64,000 nt of DNA, from positions 80,754 through 144,753 of the forward strand of contig NZ_JARKMR010000004.1 of NCBI RefSeq assembly GCF_029350975.1, in the 5' to 3' direction. The position numbers were made by a program, and so were the translations under genes. Shown piece after piece: positions 56,015 to 64,000 of this stretch. The DNA is from Maribacter zhoushanensis. GTDB lineage: Bacteria; Bacteroidota; Bacteroidia; Flavobacteriales; Flavobacteriaceae. The first letter of the stretch is position 1. Each line of letters begins with the position of its first letter. The notes beneath the pieces are model-generated. The model worked only from the letters and a program-made list of their open reading frames with translations. It did no database searches and was not told the DNA's origin.

Positions 56015-56596
56015 CTAGCCATGTATAGTTTCATCTTTACCATAATTCTGTATAACTTTCGCTTCAAATTCAACCAACTCTTGCCAGCGCTTATCCACAT
56101 CAACATCTTGACCATATTTACGGGCAAAACCAATAAATGTAGTATAATGACCTGCTTCGCTAATCATTAAGTCTCTATAAAATTTAGCTAATTCTGGATC
56201 TTGAATTTCTTCTGATAGTAATTTAAAACGTTCGCAGCTACGTGCTTCTATCATTGCAGAAAACAAAAGTCTATCTACCATAGATTGCAATCTATTACCA
56301 CCTTTATTCATGAATTTATACAACTCATTTACATAACTATCTTTACGTTCTCTACCCAGTGTGTAACCACGTTCTTTAATAATATCATGCACCATTTGAA
56401 AGTGCACCAATTCTTCTTGCGCTAAAAGAAGTAAATCTGTCACTAAATCCGGATACTCAGAATTAAGCGTAATTATAGTAATGGCATTGGTTGCCGCCTT
56501 TTGTTCGCACCATGCATGATCTGTTAAAATCTCTTCTAGATTTTTCTCAACAATATTGACCCAACGAGGATCAGTAGCTAGTTTTAGATGAAGCAT
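56015..56596 (-). CDS. miaE: tRNA-(ms2io6A)-hydroxylase, MiaE
   Basis: A 193-residue diiron oxygenase that hydroxylates ms2i6A37 in tRNA. The four-helix bundle ligands are visible as Glu in the DHAWCEQKA region, ExxH in AQEELVHFQMVHD, Glu in EARSCERF and ExxH in SEAGHYTTFIG. It is the standard length. It requires oxygen, consistent with an aerobic marine bacterium. It lies convergent with mnmE; a shared tRNA role may be chance, as they are not co-transcribed. Confidence 0.93.
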   Translation of the reverse strand: MLHLKLATDPRWVNIVEKNLEEILTDHAWCEQKAATNAITIITLNSEYPDLVTDLLLLAQEELVHFQMVHDIIKERGYTLGRERKDSYVNELYKFMNKGGNRLQSMVDRLLFSAMIEARSCERFKLLSEEIQDPELAKFYRDLMISEAGHYTTFIGFARKYGQDVDVDKRWQELVEFEAKVIQNYGKDETIHG

Positions 56597-56706
56597 GATT
56601 TTTGTTTTATGTAAAAGTAGGTGTCAAGGTCCAATTACAAGAATCATTGCCTTATATAATTTTAATATATAAAGTTTCTACTTTCAAATCTTAATATTAA
56701 ATCACA

Positions 56707-59700
56707 CTACATATTTCTACGATACTGCCCTCCTACTTCAAACATGGCATGCGTAATTTGACCTAAAGAACAATATTTAGTCGTCTCCATTAATTGCTCA
56801 AAAGTATTCTCATTTTTCAAGGCAACATCTTGTAAAGATTTTAAAGACTGTTCTGCTATAGTAGTATTTCTTTCATGCAAATCTTCAAGGTTATCAATTT
56901 GCTCTTTCTTTTCTTCTTCCGTAGCCCGAATAACTTCATCTGGAATTACAGTGGGTGACCCTTTAGAAGATAAGAAAGTGTTGACCCCTATAATCGGCAA
57001 TTCACCGGTATGCTTTTTCGTTTCGTAATACAAACTTTCTTCTTGAATTTTACTACGTTGGTACATACTTTCCATAGCTCCAAGTACTCCACCACGGTCT
57101 GTAATTCTATCAAACTCTACCATTACAGCTTCTTCTACCAAATCTGTAAGTTCTTCTGTAATAAATGACCCTTGCATTGGGTTTTCGTTCTTAGCTAAGC
57201 CAAGCTCTTTATTTATAATCAATTGTATTGCCATAGCCCTTCTAACCGAATGTTCCGTAGGGGTGGTAATTGCCTCATCATATGCATTAGTATGTAATGA
57301 ATTACAGTTATCATAAATGGCATAAAGCGCTTGTAGGGTAGTTCTAATATCGTTGAAATCTATCTCTTGCGCATGTAACGAACGCCCTGATGTTTGAATA
57401 TGATATTTTAGTTTCTGTGAACGTTCATTTCCTCCATATTTCAACTTCATAGCTTTTGCCCAAATTCTTCTAGCCACTCTGCCAATTACGGCATATTCAG
57501 GATCAAGTCCGTTACTAAAGAAAAAGGAAAGGTTGGGCGCAAATTCATCAATATGCATACCTCTAGAGAGATAATATTCTACAAATGTAAAGCCATTGGC
57601 TAATGTAAATGCTAACTGGCTAATCGGGTTTGCACCTGCTTCAGCAATATGATAGCCAGAAATGGAGACCGAATAAAAATTACGGACCTTCTGATCAATA
57701 AAATACTGTTGTACATCACCCATTAAACGCAATGAAAATTCCGTAGAAAAAATACAAGTATTCTGCGCTTGATCTTCTTTTAAAATATCTGCTTGTACTG
57801 TTCCTCTCACTTTAGACAACGCATCTGCCTTAAGTTCTGCATATACATCTGCCTTTAAAACTTGATCACCGGTTACCCCTAACAGAAACAGACCAAGACC
57901 ATCATTACCCTCTGGCAAATCTCCAGCATAAACAGGGCGCTTAGCACCTAACTTTTTATATATGTCGTCAATCTTTTTATTGATTTCACTTTCTAATCCG
58001 TTAGCTTTAATATATTTCTCGCACTGCTGATCAATGGCTGCATTCATGAAAAATGCGGCTATGGTTGCCGCAGGACCATTAATGGTCATAGAAACCGAAG
58101 TAGTAGGCGCACATAAATCGAATCCGGAATATAGTTTTTTGGCATCATCTAAGCAGCAAATGCTAACACCAGAATTACCAATTTTACCATAAATATCCAG
58201 ACGATTTCCAGGATCTTCACCATATAATGTTACTGAGTCAAAAGCTGTTGATAAGCGAGCTGCCGGTAATCCTTTACAAACATAATGAAAACGCTTATTC
58301 GTTCTTTCAGGACCACCCTCACCTGCAAACATTCTAGTTGGATCTTCGCCTTGCCTTTTAAACGGAAAAACACCTGCTGTAAAAGGAAACTCTCCAGGTA
58401 CGTTTTCCTGCAAAGACCATTTTAAAATATCTCCCCAACCTTCATATCTTGGCAATATTACTTTTGGTATTTGTGTTTGCGATAAAGATTTAGTGGTTGT
58501 TTGCACTTTTACTTCTTTACCTCTAACTATATAGGTAAAAAAATCACCTTCGTAATTCGCTTTTTTAGCATTCCACTCATCTATTATTTTTTGATTGTGT
58601 GGATCAAGATCCAATTGTAGTTTTTCTTTTGCAGCTTCTATAGCCAGTAGTGCCTCTTCTTTATCTTTAAGTATTTCAGCAGACTCTTTAAGGCTAAAAA
58701 GATTTTGTGCAACCGTTTTTTGACGCTCAACCCTGTCGTTGTAATCACGAATAGTATCTGTTATTTCAGAAAGGTATCTAGTACGTTTTGGCGGGATGAT
58801 GTAAATCTTCTCAGACATCTCCCTTGAACTTTTAAAGGTCGATGTTAAGTCCTTAGCATCTGTTTTAGCTACCAAAGTATCAATCACCGCCTTGTACAAC
58901 TGATTCATACCAGGATCATTAAACTGGGATGCAATAGTGCCATAAGCAGGAAGTTCTTCTGCAGGAGTCTCCCACAATTGATGATTACGTTGGTATTGCT
59001 TTTTCACATCTCGCAAAGCATCTAAAGCTCCTCGTTTATCAAACTTGTTTAAAGCGATTAAATCGGCAAAATCAAGCATATCAATCTTTTCAAGCTGTGT
59101 AGCTGCTCCGTATTCAGGAGTCATTACGTATAAAGAGACATCAGAATGTTCGGTAATTTCAGTATCTGACTGCCCAATACCAGAGGTTTCTAAGATAATT
59201 AAATCAAACCCTGCCGCTTTGGTAATATCTACGGCATCTTTCACATACTTTGACAACGCCAGATTAGACTGTCGCGTAGCCAATGAACGCATGTACACTC
59301 TATCATTAAAAATAGCGTTCATACGTATTCGATCTCCTAATAATGCCCCACCAGTTTTTCGTTTAGAGGGATCAACAGAAATTACCGCTATCTTTTTATC
59401 TTTAAAATCAGCAAGAAAACGACGTACCAATTCATCGACCAAAGATGATTTACCGGAGCCGCCAGTTCCTGTAATTCCCAATACAGGAGCCACTTTTTTT
59501 GTTTCAACCTTATTTCTAATTTTATTTAAAACATCTTCATGCTTTTCAGGAAAATTTTCTACAGACGAAATTAGTCTGGCTATATCTGCATAACCAAGCT
59601 CTTCAATAGAATTAAACTTATCATTTAGCTGCTCTCCTACTGGAAAATCACTTTTTCTGATCAGGTCGTTGATCATACCTTGAAGCCCCATTTCACGACC

Positions 59701-60084
59701 ATCATCGGGCGAATAAATTCTCTCTATTCCATAAGCATGTAGTTCGTTTATCTCTTCAGGAAGAATCGTTCCGCCACCGCCGCCAAACAATTTAATTTGA
59801 GACGCCCCTCTTTCCTTCAGCAAATCATGCATGTACTTAAAATATTCTACATGTCCGCCTTGATAAGAAGTAATCGCAATTGCCTGCACATCCTCTTGAA
59901 TTGCACAATCAACAATTTCTTGTACTGACCTATTATGACCTAAATGAATAACCTCACACCCGGAAGATTGAATTATTCTACGCATAATGTTTATAGCTGC
60001 ATCATGCCCATCAAAAAGAGAAGCCGCAGTAACAATACGTATATGATTAATTGGTTTGTAAGGAGTCTGTATTACGTCGTTCAT
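56707..60084 (-). CDS. icmF: Fused B12-dependent isobutyryl-CoA mutase-type protein (IcmF family)
   Basis: A 1125-residue fusion. Order: cobalamin-binding domain (about 12-145; DGH with His27, and the LFGGGGGTI stretch), MeaI-like GTPase chaperone (about 195-420; Walker [13 protein letters not shown] at 203-214 and NKFD), and the acyl-CoA mutase barrel (about 540-1120). The active-site pair, aligned to Tyr89/Arg207 of methylmalonyl-CoA mutase, is Phe573 (GVFPFK) and Gln774 (AQNTCIF), which is the isobutyryl/n-butyryl-CoA type. It interconverts branched and straight-chain acyl-CoAs. It is monocistronic and next to a BtuF-like gene. Alignment is by eye. Confidence 0.92.
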   Translation of the reverse strand: MNDVIQTPYKPINHIRIVTAASLFDGHDAAINIMRRIIQSSGCEVIHLGHNRSVQEIVDCAIQEDVQAIAITSYQGGHVEYFKYMHDLLKERGASQIKLFGGGGGTILPEEINELHAYGIERIYSPDDGREMGLQGMINDLIRKSDFPVGEQLNDKFNSIEELGYADIARLISSVENFPEKHEDVLNKIRNKVETKKVAPVLGITGTGGSGKSSLVDELVRRFLADFKDKKIAVISVDPSKRKTGGALLGDRIRMNAIFNDRVYMRSLATRQSNLALSKYVKDAVDITKAAGFDLIILETSGIGQSDTEITEHSDVSLYVMTPEYGAATQLEKIDMLDFADLIALNKFDKRGALDALRDVKKQYQRNHQLWETPAEELPAYGTIASQFNDPGMNQLYKAVIDTLVAKTDAKDLTSTFKSSREMSEKIYIIPPKRTRYLSEITDTIRDYNDRVERQKTVAQNLFSLKESAEILKDKEEALLAIEAAKEKLQLDLDPHNQKIIDEWNAKKANYEGDFFTYIVRGKEVKVQTTTKSLSQTQIPKVILPRYEGWGDILKWSLQENVPGEFPFTAGVFPFKRQGEDPTRMFAGEGGPERTNKRFHYVCKGLPAARLSTAFDSVTLYGEDPGNRLDIYGKIGNSGVSICCLDDAKKLYSGFDLCAPTTSVSMTINGPAATIAAFFMNAAIDQQCEKYIKANGLESEINKKIDDIYKKLGAKRPVYAGDLPEGNDGLGLFLLGVTGDQVLKADVYAELKADALSKVRGTVQADILKEDQAQNTCIFSTEFSLRLMGDVQQYFIDQKVRNFYSVSISGYHIAEAGANPISQLAFTLANGFTFVEYYLSRGMHIDEFAPNLSFFFSNGLDPEYAVIGRVARRIWAKAMKLKYGGNERSQKLKYHIQTSGRSLHAQEIDFNDIRTTLQALYAIYDNCNSLHTNAYDEAITTPTEHSVRRAMAIQLIINKELGLAKNENPMQGSFITEELTDLVEEAVMVEFDRITDRGGVLGAMESMYQRSKIQEESLYYETKKHTGELPIIGVNTFLSSKGSPTVIPDEVIRATEEEKKEQIDNLEDLHERNTTIAEQSLKSLQDVALKNENTFEQLMETTKYCSLGQITHAMFEVGGQYRRNM

Positions 60085-60404
60085 TTTCTATGCTCAATTT
60101 ATTTATTGATAACCTTAAATATGTTTTTTCTTCAGATGGATGAATGGGTTTTGACACACCCTCGCTCTAAAAAAACTGCATCTATCTTTTTTGATGTTGC
60201 AACAACAATTTTTGATTCTCACGAAAATAGATATTTTATTTAGCATAAATTCAGTTTTCTTCAATTCTGTAACTACAAAATGATTTTTTCATAAATATTT
60301 GCTTATAATTTGATGATATGATATTCTTGAAATAATTCCATAAGTATCTATACTATATAATTTTCGTAAAAAGTTAGATTTACAACTCTTATTATTACTC
60401 TTTC
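60085..60404. other. Intergenic region between icmF and the BtuF-like gene
   Basis: No gene is seen in these 320 bases between divergent genes. A 10-base palindrome TGTTGCAACA lies at 60195-60204. No cobalamin riboswitch core (no GCCACTG-like B12 box) was found on either strand by eye. AT-rich stretches fill the rest. Confidence 0.5.
60362..60376 (+). promoter_or_regulatory. Motif shared with the CpsB upstream region, copy 1
   Basis: TTTCGTAAAAAGTTA, 28 bases before the BtuF-like ATG. A 14-of-15 match lies at 61268-61282 upstream of the PHP phosphatase. Role unknown. Confidence 0.3.
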
Positions 60405-61157
60405 ATGATTTATAATGACCAACTAGGAAATAATATAGAAATTAATTCCACGCCTTCTAGGATAGTTTCTCTTGTTCCGTCTATAACAGAACTATTATTC
60501 GATTTAGATTTAGGAGATAAGGTCATTGGTTGCACAAAATTCTGTGTACATCCTCATAAGCCCTATCTCACAAAAAATATGATTGGTGGCACAAAAGATT
60601 TGAATTTGGATAAAATTTTAAAACTAAAACCCGACTTAATTCTTGCCAATAAAGAAGAAAACAATAAAGAACAGATTAAATACCTGAGTACATCTGTTCC
60701 TGTATGGGTAAGTGATGTCAAAACTTTTAACGATAGCTTAAAAATGATTGAGCAAATCGGTTTGATGACCGACAGCGCTATTCGTGCACATGAAATCATC
60801 AACCAATTAAATCATACTTTAAAGCTCAAAGCAGCTTCTAAAAAAGCAGTATATCTCATCTGGAAAGACCCCTATATGACCGTTGGTGGTGACACCTATA
60901 TAAACGACATTTTAAACCGATCTGGATACCTTAATGTCTTTTCAGAACAAGACCGCTACCCTACCGTAACTTTAGAAGAAATAGCTAATCGCAATCCTGA
61001 TGTAGTTTTGCTGTCATCTGAACCCTACCCATTTAAAGAGGAACATCTAAAAACTATTAAGCACACACTTAAAAATACTGATGTGGAATTGGTTGACGGA
61101 GAATTCTTTTCGTGGTATGGTTCAAGGCAATTGCACCTAGCAACCAAAAATCCTTAA
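60405..61157 (+). CDS. BtuF-like helical-backbone metal receptor protein
   Basis: A 250-residue protein of the periplasmic binding (BtuF/helical backbone metal receptor) fold: RIVSLVPSITELLFDLDLGDKVIG, GGTKDLNLDKILKLKPDLILA, VGGDTYINDILNRSGYLNVF. The family binds cobalamin or iron-siderophore for ABC uptake. No signal peptide is visible: the ATG is followed directly by hydrophilic residues, so it is cytoplasmic or starts upstream, where no good hydrophobic stretch was seen. It adjoins the B12-dependent mutase, which fits a cobalamin link, by inference. No BtuC/BtuD genes are nearby. Confidence 0.82.
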   Translation: MIYNDQLGNNIEINSTPSRIVSLVPSITELLFDLDLGDKVIGCTKFCVHPHKPYLTKNMIGGTKDLNLDKILKLKPDLILANKEENNKEQIKYLSTSVPVWVSDVKTFNDSLKMIEQIGLMTDSAIRAHEIINQLNHTLKLKAASKKAVYLIWKDPYMTVGGDTYINDILNRSGYLNVFSEQDRYPTVTLEEIANRNPDVVLLSSEPYPFKEEHLKTIKHTLKNTDVELVDGEFFSWYGSRQLHLATKNP

Positions 61158-61164
61158 ACTATAC

Positions 61165-61185
61165 TTTTAGTTACTACAACTAAAA
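61165..61185. repeat. Small hairpin after the BtuF-like gene
   Basis: TTTTAGTT (61165-61172) pairs with AACTAAAA (61178-61185) over a 5-base loop. It may be a weak terminator; no T-run follows. Confidence 0.4.
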
Positions 61186-61221
61186 TAATGGAGCTCTTTT
61201 TAAGTTATCAAGGTTGAAGAT

Positions 61222-61254
61222 ATGGTATTCTACACCTCATAAAAGTAGAACCAT
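61222..61254. repeat. Inverted repeat between the BtuF-like and CpsB-like genes
   Basis: ATGG (61222-61225) and TTCTAC (61228-61233) pair with GTAGAA (61245-61250) and CCAT (61251-61254), leaving a 2-base bulge and an 11-base loop. It precedes the CpsB-like gene by about 95 bases. Confidence 0.4.
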
Positions 61255-61267
61255 TCCACATAGTAGC

Positions 61268-61306
61268 TTTCGTAAAAACTTATAATGGTAATATATAGTA
61301 ACTTTG
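61268..61306 (+). promoter_or_regulatory. Motif copy 2 and candidate -7 box for the CpsB-like gene
   Basis: TTTCGTAAAAACTTA (61268-61282) matches the motif at 60362-60376. TAACTTTG (61299-61306) fits the -7 consensus, about 44 bases before the ATG. No TTG is present at -33. Confidence 0.32.
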
Positions 61307-61349
61307 TTCTATTATCAATCTTCAGATAACTAAAATCTAATTTCAATTT

Positions 61350-62090
61350 ATGTTCAGCTTTTTCTCCAAAAAACATTTCTTAATTGACCATTTAGATGGA
61401 TTTATAGATATACATAACCACATTTTACCGAGTATTGATGATGGCGCAAAAACTGTTGAAGATTCTATTGAACTTATAAAAAATTTCAGTGAATTTGGAG
61501 TTACAGATTTTATATGTACTCCGCATATTATGGAGAATTATTATCCTAATAATGCCAATACCATTACCAGCTCATTATCGCTACTTGAAAACGCTTTAAA
61601 AATGAACAATTTAGAGCATGTAAATTTAGAAGCTGCTGCTGAACATATGATTGATTCTGGTTTTGAAAAAATTCTTGAAGACAAGCAAATTATGCCTTTG
61701 GCTAAGAATTACTTGTTGATAGAAATGTCTTATTTACAAGCTTCGATTAATTTTGATGAAGCCGTAAAAAAAATAAAAAAATCTAATTACTCCCCCATTC
61801 TAGCACACCCAGAGCGCTATGTTTACTTTCACAACAAATTAAAATCTTTAAATAAAATAAAGGATACAGGTGTCTTTTTCCAGTTAAATATGCTCTCTTT
61901 AAGTAACTATTATGGAAAAGATGTAAATAAAGTAGCTATTCATTTGATCAAGGAAAATTTAATTGATTTTATTGCAAGTGACACACACTCCATTAATCAT
62001 ATAAATCAATTGAAAAAAATAACGGTCACTACTTCTTTATTAGATTTATTATTCCCAATTATAACTAAGACTATTTATAGTTTTAAATAG
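61350..62090 (+). CDS. CpsB/YwqE-type PHP-fold tyrosine phosphatase
   Basis: A 246-residue PHP metallophosphatase of the CpsB/CapC (YwqE) type. Metal motifs: DIHNHILPSIDDGAKT (HxH with Asp/Asp), CTPHIM, LEAAAEHM (Glu), AHPERY and ASDTHSINH. The family dephosphorylates bacterial tyrosine kinases of capsule synthesis (Wzc/BceF-like). No kinase or capsule gene is in the window; the next gene is a secreted PKD-repeat protein on the other strand, with 2 bases between stops. Confidence 0.88.
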   Translation: MFSFFSKKHFLIDHLDGFIDIHNHILPSIDDGAKTVEDSIELIKNFSEFGVTDFICTPHIMENYYPNNANTITSSLSLLENALKMNNLEHVNLEAAAEHMIDSGFEKILEDKQIMPLAKNYLLIEMSYLQASINFDEAVKKIKKSNYSPILAHPERYVYFHNKLKSLNKIKDTGVFFQLNMLSLSNYYGKDVNKVAIHLIKENLIDFIASDTHSINHINQLKKITVTTSLLDLLFPIITKTIYSFK

Positions 62091-62092
62091 TA

Positions 62093-64000
62093 TTATTTAA
62101 TTAAAAGTTCTTTTTGATACCTCTCACCATTTACATCGAGAATAGTAAGGATGTAGTATCCTTCTGTAAAATCATACAAATCTATTGTCACATTTAAATC
62201 TGCTTGTGCTATTTTAGGTTTAATATTTTTAATTAATCTTCCCGTGATATCGTAAATATAAATTTCTTTGATTTGAATTTCCTCTAAATTATTCAAAGTA
62301 ACAATATCAAAACTAGGGTTAGGGTAAAGATCAAATGAATTGGGTTTAGATGCCACAACACTTTTCGCAGTCGTCGTATTTATCTTTTCTATTTTAAAGT
62401 TATCGTAATAGACCGTTCCCGGGTTTTGCGAGGCATAGTTCGTGAACAGCCAGATATCCAGCGTGGTAAGGTTCGCAGGGACCGTGAACGTTCCGCTGTA
62501 ACCGTTCCATCCGCTACCGAAGGTGTGCGAGAGCAGGGCCGTGTTCGCCTGGTTGTTGCGGTTCACCTCTATCCTGGGGATTCCCGTGCTCCCCTCGGCA
62601 TCAAGGGAGACCGATAGCTCGTCGCCCACATCGATGCCCAATGCTTCAAGATCCAACGAGACTTGGTAACGTCCCCAAGGTTCACCATTGTCAACATTGG
62701 ATATGCCAAAGGCACAGTCCGATCCGTTGGTCGTGTTCGATGTACCTGAAAAATTATCCGCACCGCCCTGAACTGACCCAGACGACAAAGTAATGCCCGG
62801 TACATCGTTGGTCAGCCGGTCTTCGCATACAGGCGGGACACTACCGTCGATAGCCTCCACCTCAAGGCTGCTCACCGAGGAATTTCCGTCCTCGTCGGTC
62901 ACCGTCAAGGTCGCCGTATAGATGCCCGCATTGACATAATCGTACTGCGGGTCCGGAACATCCGAGCTGCCACCGTCGCCAAAATCCCAGGAGTAGGTTA
63001 CTACACCTACATCGTCCGAAGAATCGCTTCCTGTAAAATATACAGACAAGGGAATCTCCCCGCTCAACGGACTTCCTGAGGATATGGATATCGGGGAATC
63101 AGCGGATGGCTCCACGGTGATCTCCACCGTGTCCGTTGCCGTCTGTCCCGACGAGTCCGTTACCGTCAATACGGCATTATATGTTCCCGAAGAAATATAC
63201 ACATGTGAAAGCTGGACACCGCTACCGGTGTCGCCGTCGCCAAAATTCCATTCATAGGAAACTATACCGTTGTCGTCGGACGAGGAAGAGCCGTTAAAGT
63301 CCACGGTCAATGGTGAGGGCCCTTGCAACGTAGAGACCGTCGCTTCCGATAACGGGGGCGAATCCGTTTCCGCTTTGGACAGGTTCACGATACTAAGGTT
63401 ATCGTAATAGACCGTTCCCGGGTTTTGCGAGGCATAGTTCGTGAACAGCCAGATATCCAGCGTGGTAAGGTTCGCAGGGACCGTGAACGTTCCGCTATAA
63501 CTGTTCCATCCGCTGCCATAGGTATGCGAGAGCAGGGAACTATTGGTCCGGTTGTCTTGGCTGACTTCTATCCTAGGTACTCCGGTACTCCCCTCGGCAT
63601 CCAGGGAGACCGATAGTTCGTCGCCCGCATCTATTCCCAACACGTCAAGGTCCAGCGATACGCGGTAGCGGCCCCAGGGCTGGCCGCCGTCTACGTTGGA
63701 TATCTCCAGTGCACAATCCGATCCGTTCGTAACGCTTGAACTGCCCAGAACACTATCCGGACCACCGACCATCGTACCCGATGGAAGTACCATGCCGGCC
63801 GAATCGTTAATAAGCTGATCTTCGCATACTAATGGAGCACTGCCATCGATCGCATCTATCTCTAGTTCGCTGGTAGAGGAATTTCCGTCCTTGTCGGTCA
63901 CCGTCAAGGTCGCCGTATAGATACCCGCGTCCACATAGATATATTGCGGGTCCGGAACATCCGAGCTGCCACCGTCGCCAAAATCCCAGAAATAGCTCGT
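62093..64000 (-). CDS. Secreted PKD-repeat protein with a T9SS sorting domain (N-terminus beyond the window)
   Basis: The frame stays open to base 64000: the codon at 63934 is an internal GTG in a PKD domain, not a start. C-terminal order: PKD domain (partial), a carbohydrate-binding-like beta module (CEDQLIN..., with GRYRVSLDLDVLG and YYDNLSIVNL), two PKD domains (YEWNFGDGD, YSWDFGDGG), the same beta module again, then a type IX secretion sorting domain (FDLYPNPSFDIVTLNN, YDITGRLIKNI, GERYQKELLIK). The repeat unit is 333 residues. It probably attaches to a polysaccharide and is secreted to the cell surface; the catalytic part, if any, is off the window. Confidence 0.88.
   Translation of the reverse strand, partial: TSYFWDFGDGGSSDVPDPQYIYVDAGIYTATLTVTDKDGNSSTSELEIDAIDGSAPLVCEDQLINDSAGMVLPSGTMVGGPDSVLGSSSVTNGSDCALEISNVDGGQPWGRYRVSLDLDVLGIDAGDELSVSLDAEGSTGVPRIEVSQDNRTNSSLLSHTYGSGWNSYSGTFTVPANLTTLDIWLFTNYASQNPGTVYYDNLSIVNLSKAETDSPPLSEATVSTLQGPSPLTVDFNGSSSSDDNGIVSYEWNFGDGDTGSGVQLSHVYISSGTYNAVLTVTDSSGQTATDTVEITVEPSADSPISISSGSPLSGEIPLSVYFTGSDSSDDVGVVTYSWDFGDGGSSDVPDPQYDYVNAGIYTATLTVTDEDGNSSVSSLEVEAIDGSVPPVCEDRLTNDVPGITLSSGSVQGGADNFSGTSNTTNGSDCAFGISNVDNGEPWGRYQVSLDLEALGIDVGDELSVSLDAEGSTGIPRIEVNRNNQANTALLSHTFGSGWNGYSGTFTVPANLTTLDIWLFTNYASQNPGTVYYDNFKIEKINTTTAKSVVASKPNSFDLYPNPSFDIVTLNNLEEIQIKEIYIYDITGRLIKNIKPKIAQADLNVTIDLYDFTEGYYILTILDVNGERYQKELLIK
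62399..64000 (-). repeat. Tandem 999-bp repeat within the PKD protein
   Basis: Copy 1 begins at 62399 and copy 2 at 63398. Blocks 62399-62497 and 63398-63496 are identical over 99 bases, and blocks around 62877 and 63876 match with few changes, all at an exact offset of 999 bases (333 codons). Copy 2 runs past the window end. The repeat is G+C-rich compared with the rest of the window. Confidence 0.92.

Noticed and set aside
56015..56170. Plus-strand frame 55982-56170 after mnmE
   Set aside because: It overlaps the end of mnmE and the convergent miaE gene and has no features.
59045..59593. 182-residue plus-strand frame inside icmF
   Set aside because: Antisense shadow of the mutase gene; no family features.
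60085..60404. Possible cobalamin riboswitch between icmF and the BtuF-like gene
   Set aside because: No B12-box-like core was found on either strand; a covariance search (Rfam RF00174) would decide.
62426..63616. Two similar plus-strand frames (62426-62617 and 63425-63616)
   Set aside because: They are the antisense side of the two tandem copies, so their similarity follows from the 999-bp repeat.

Overview
The window looks like chromosome of a low-G+C member of the Bacteroidota, most likely a marine Flavobacteriaceae. The evidence is TonB/SusC-type carboxypeptidase-like and plug modules, a type IX secretion sorting domain, MK-type menaquinone genes, -33/-7 promoters of the TTTG/TAnnTTTG class, and near-absence of Shine-Dalgarno sequences at starts. 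Most of it is ordinary core chromosome. No rRNA or tRNA gene, CRISPR array, IS element or phage gene was recognised. The genus cannot be fixed from the sequence.

Layout. 1-2.5 kb: a three-gene set of circularly permuted ATP-grasp (cut by the left edge), alpha-E protein and transglutaminase. 2.5-7.2 kb: prfB with its programmed +1 frameshift, an ArsC-like reductase, and a Gly/Tyr/Lys-rich secreted protein followed by a TonB-dependent receptor. 7.2-16.2 kb: fumC, a coiled-coil membrane protein, a GNAT/metallo-beta-lactamase pair, ettA with a 58-residue membrane protein, a Gfo/Idh/MocA oxidoreductase and an acyl-CoA carboxylase beta subunit. 16.2-24.5 kb: four minus-strand genes, three of which carry SusC-like N-terminal modules fused to TPR/DUF2135-like or von Willebrand A domains instead of a beta-barrel. 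This is the most unusual part of the window.

24.6-38.7 kb: a menaquinone neighbourhood (menE, menC, menA, menD, menF and a probable DHNA-CoA thioesterase) interleaved with a CPBP protease, an SDR, a TPR histidine kinase, a LytTR regulator, a SPOR-like protein, cvfB and DUF2853. menB is not in the window. 38-50.7 kb: an esterase/GNAT pair, dnaK, L-serine dehydratase, a cNMP/CBS/DUF294 protein with an exonuclease, phoH-purC, a SAM hydrolase and dnaN. 50.8-60.1 kb: a YfcC-type transporter with an ArgE-like deacylase, two small envelope proteins, convergent mnmE and miaE (both tRNA modification), and an IcmF-type fused B12-dependent mutase. 60.4-64 kb: a BtuF-like metal/cobalamin receptor, a CpsB/YwqE-type PHP phosphatase, and the C-terminal part of a secreted PKD-repeat protein built from a 999-bp tandem duplication with base composition unlike its neighbours.

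Functional links: MenF, MenD, MenC, MenE and MenA cover most of menaquinone synthesis. The IcmF mutase, BtuF-like protein and acyl-CoA carboxylase suggest branched-chain or short-chain acyl-CoA metabolism. Where a track start fell on a TTG inside a neighbour, the downstream ATG was chosen (MenE, MenC, MenD, M24 peptidase, DUF2853).
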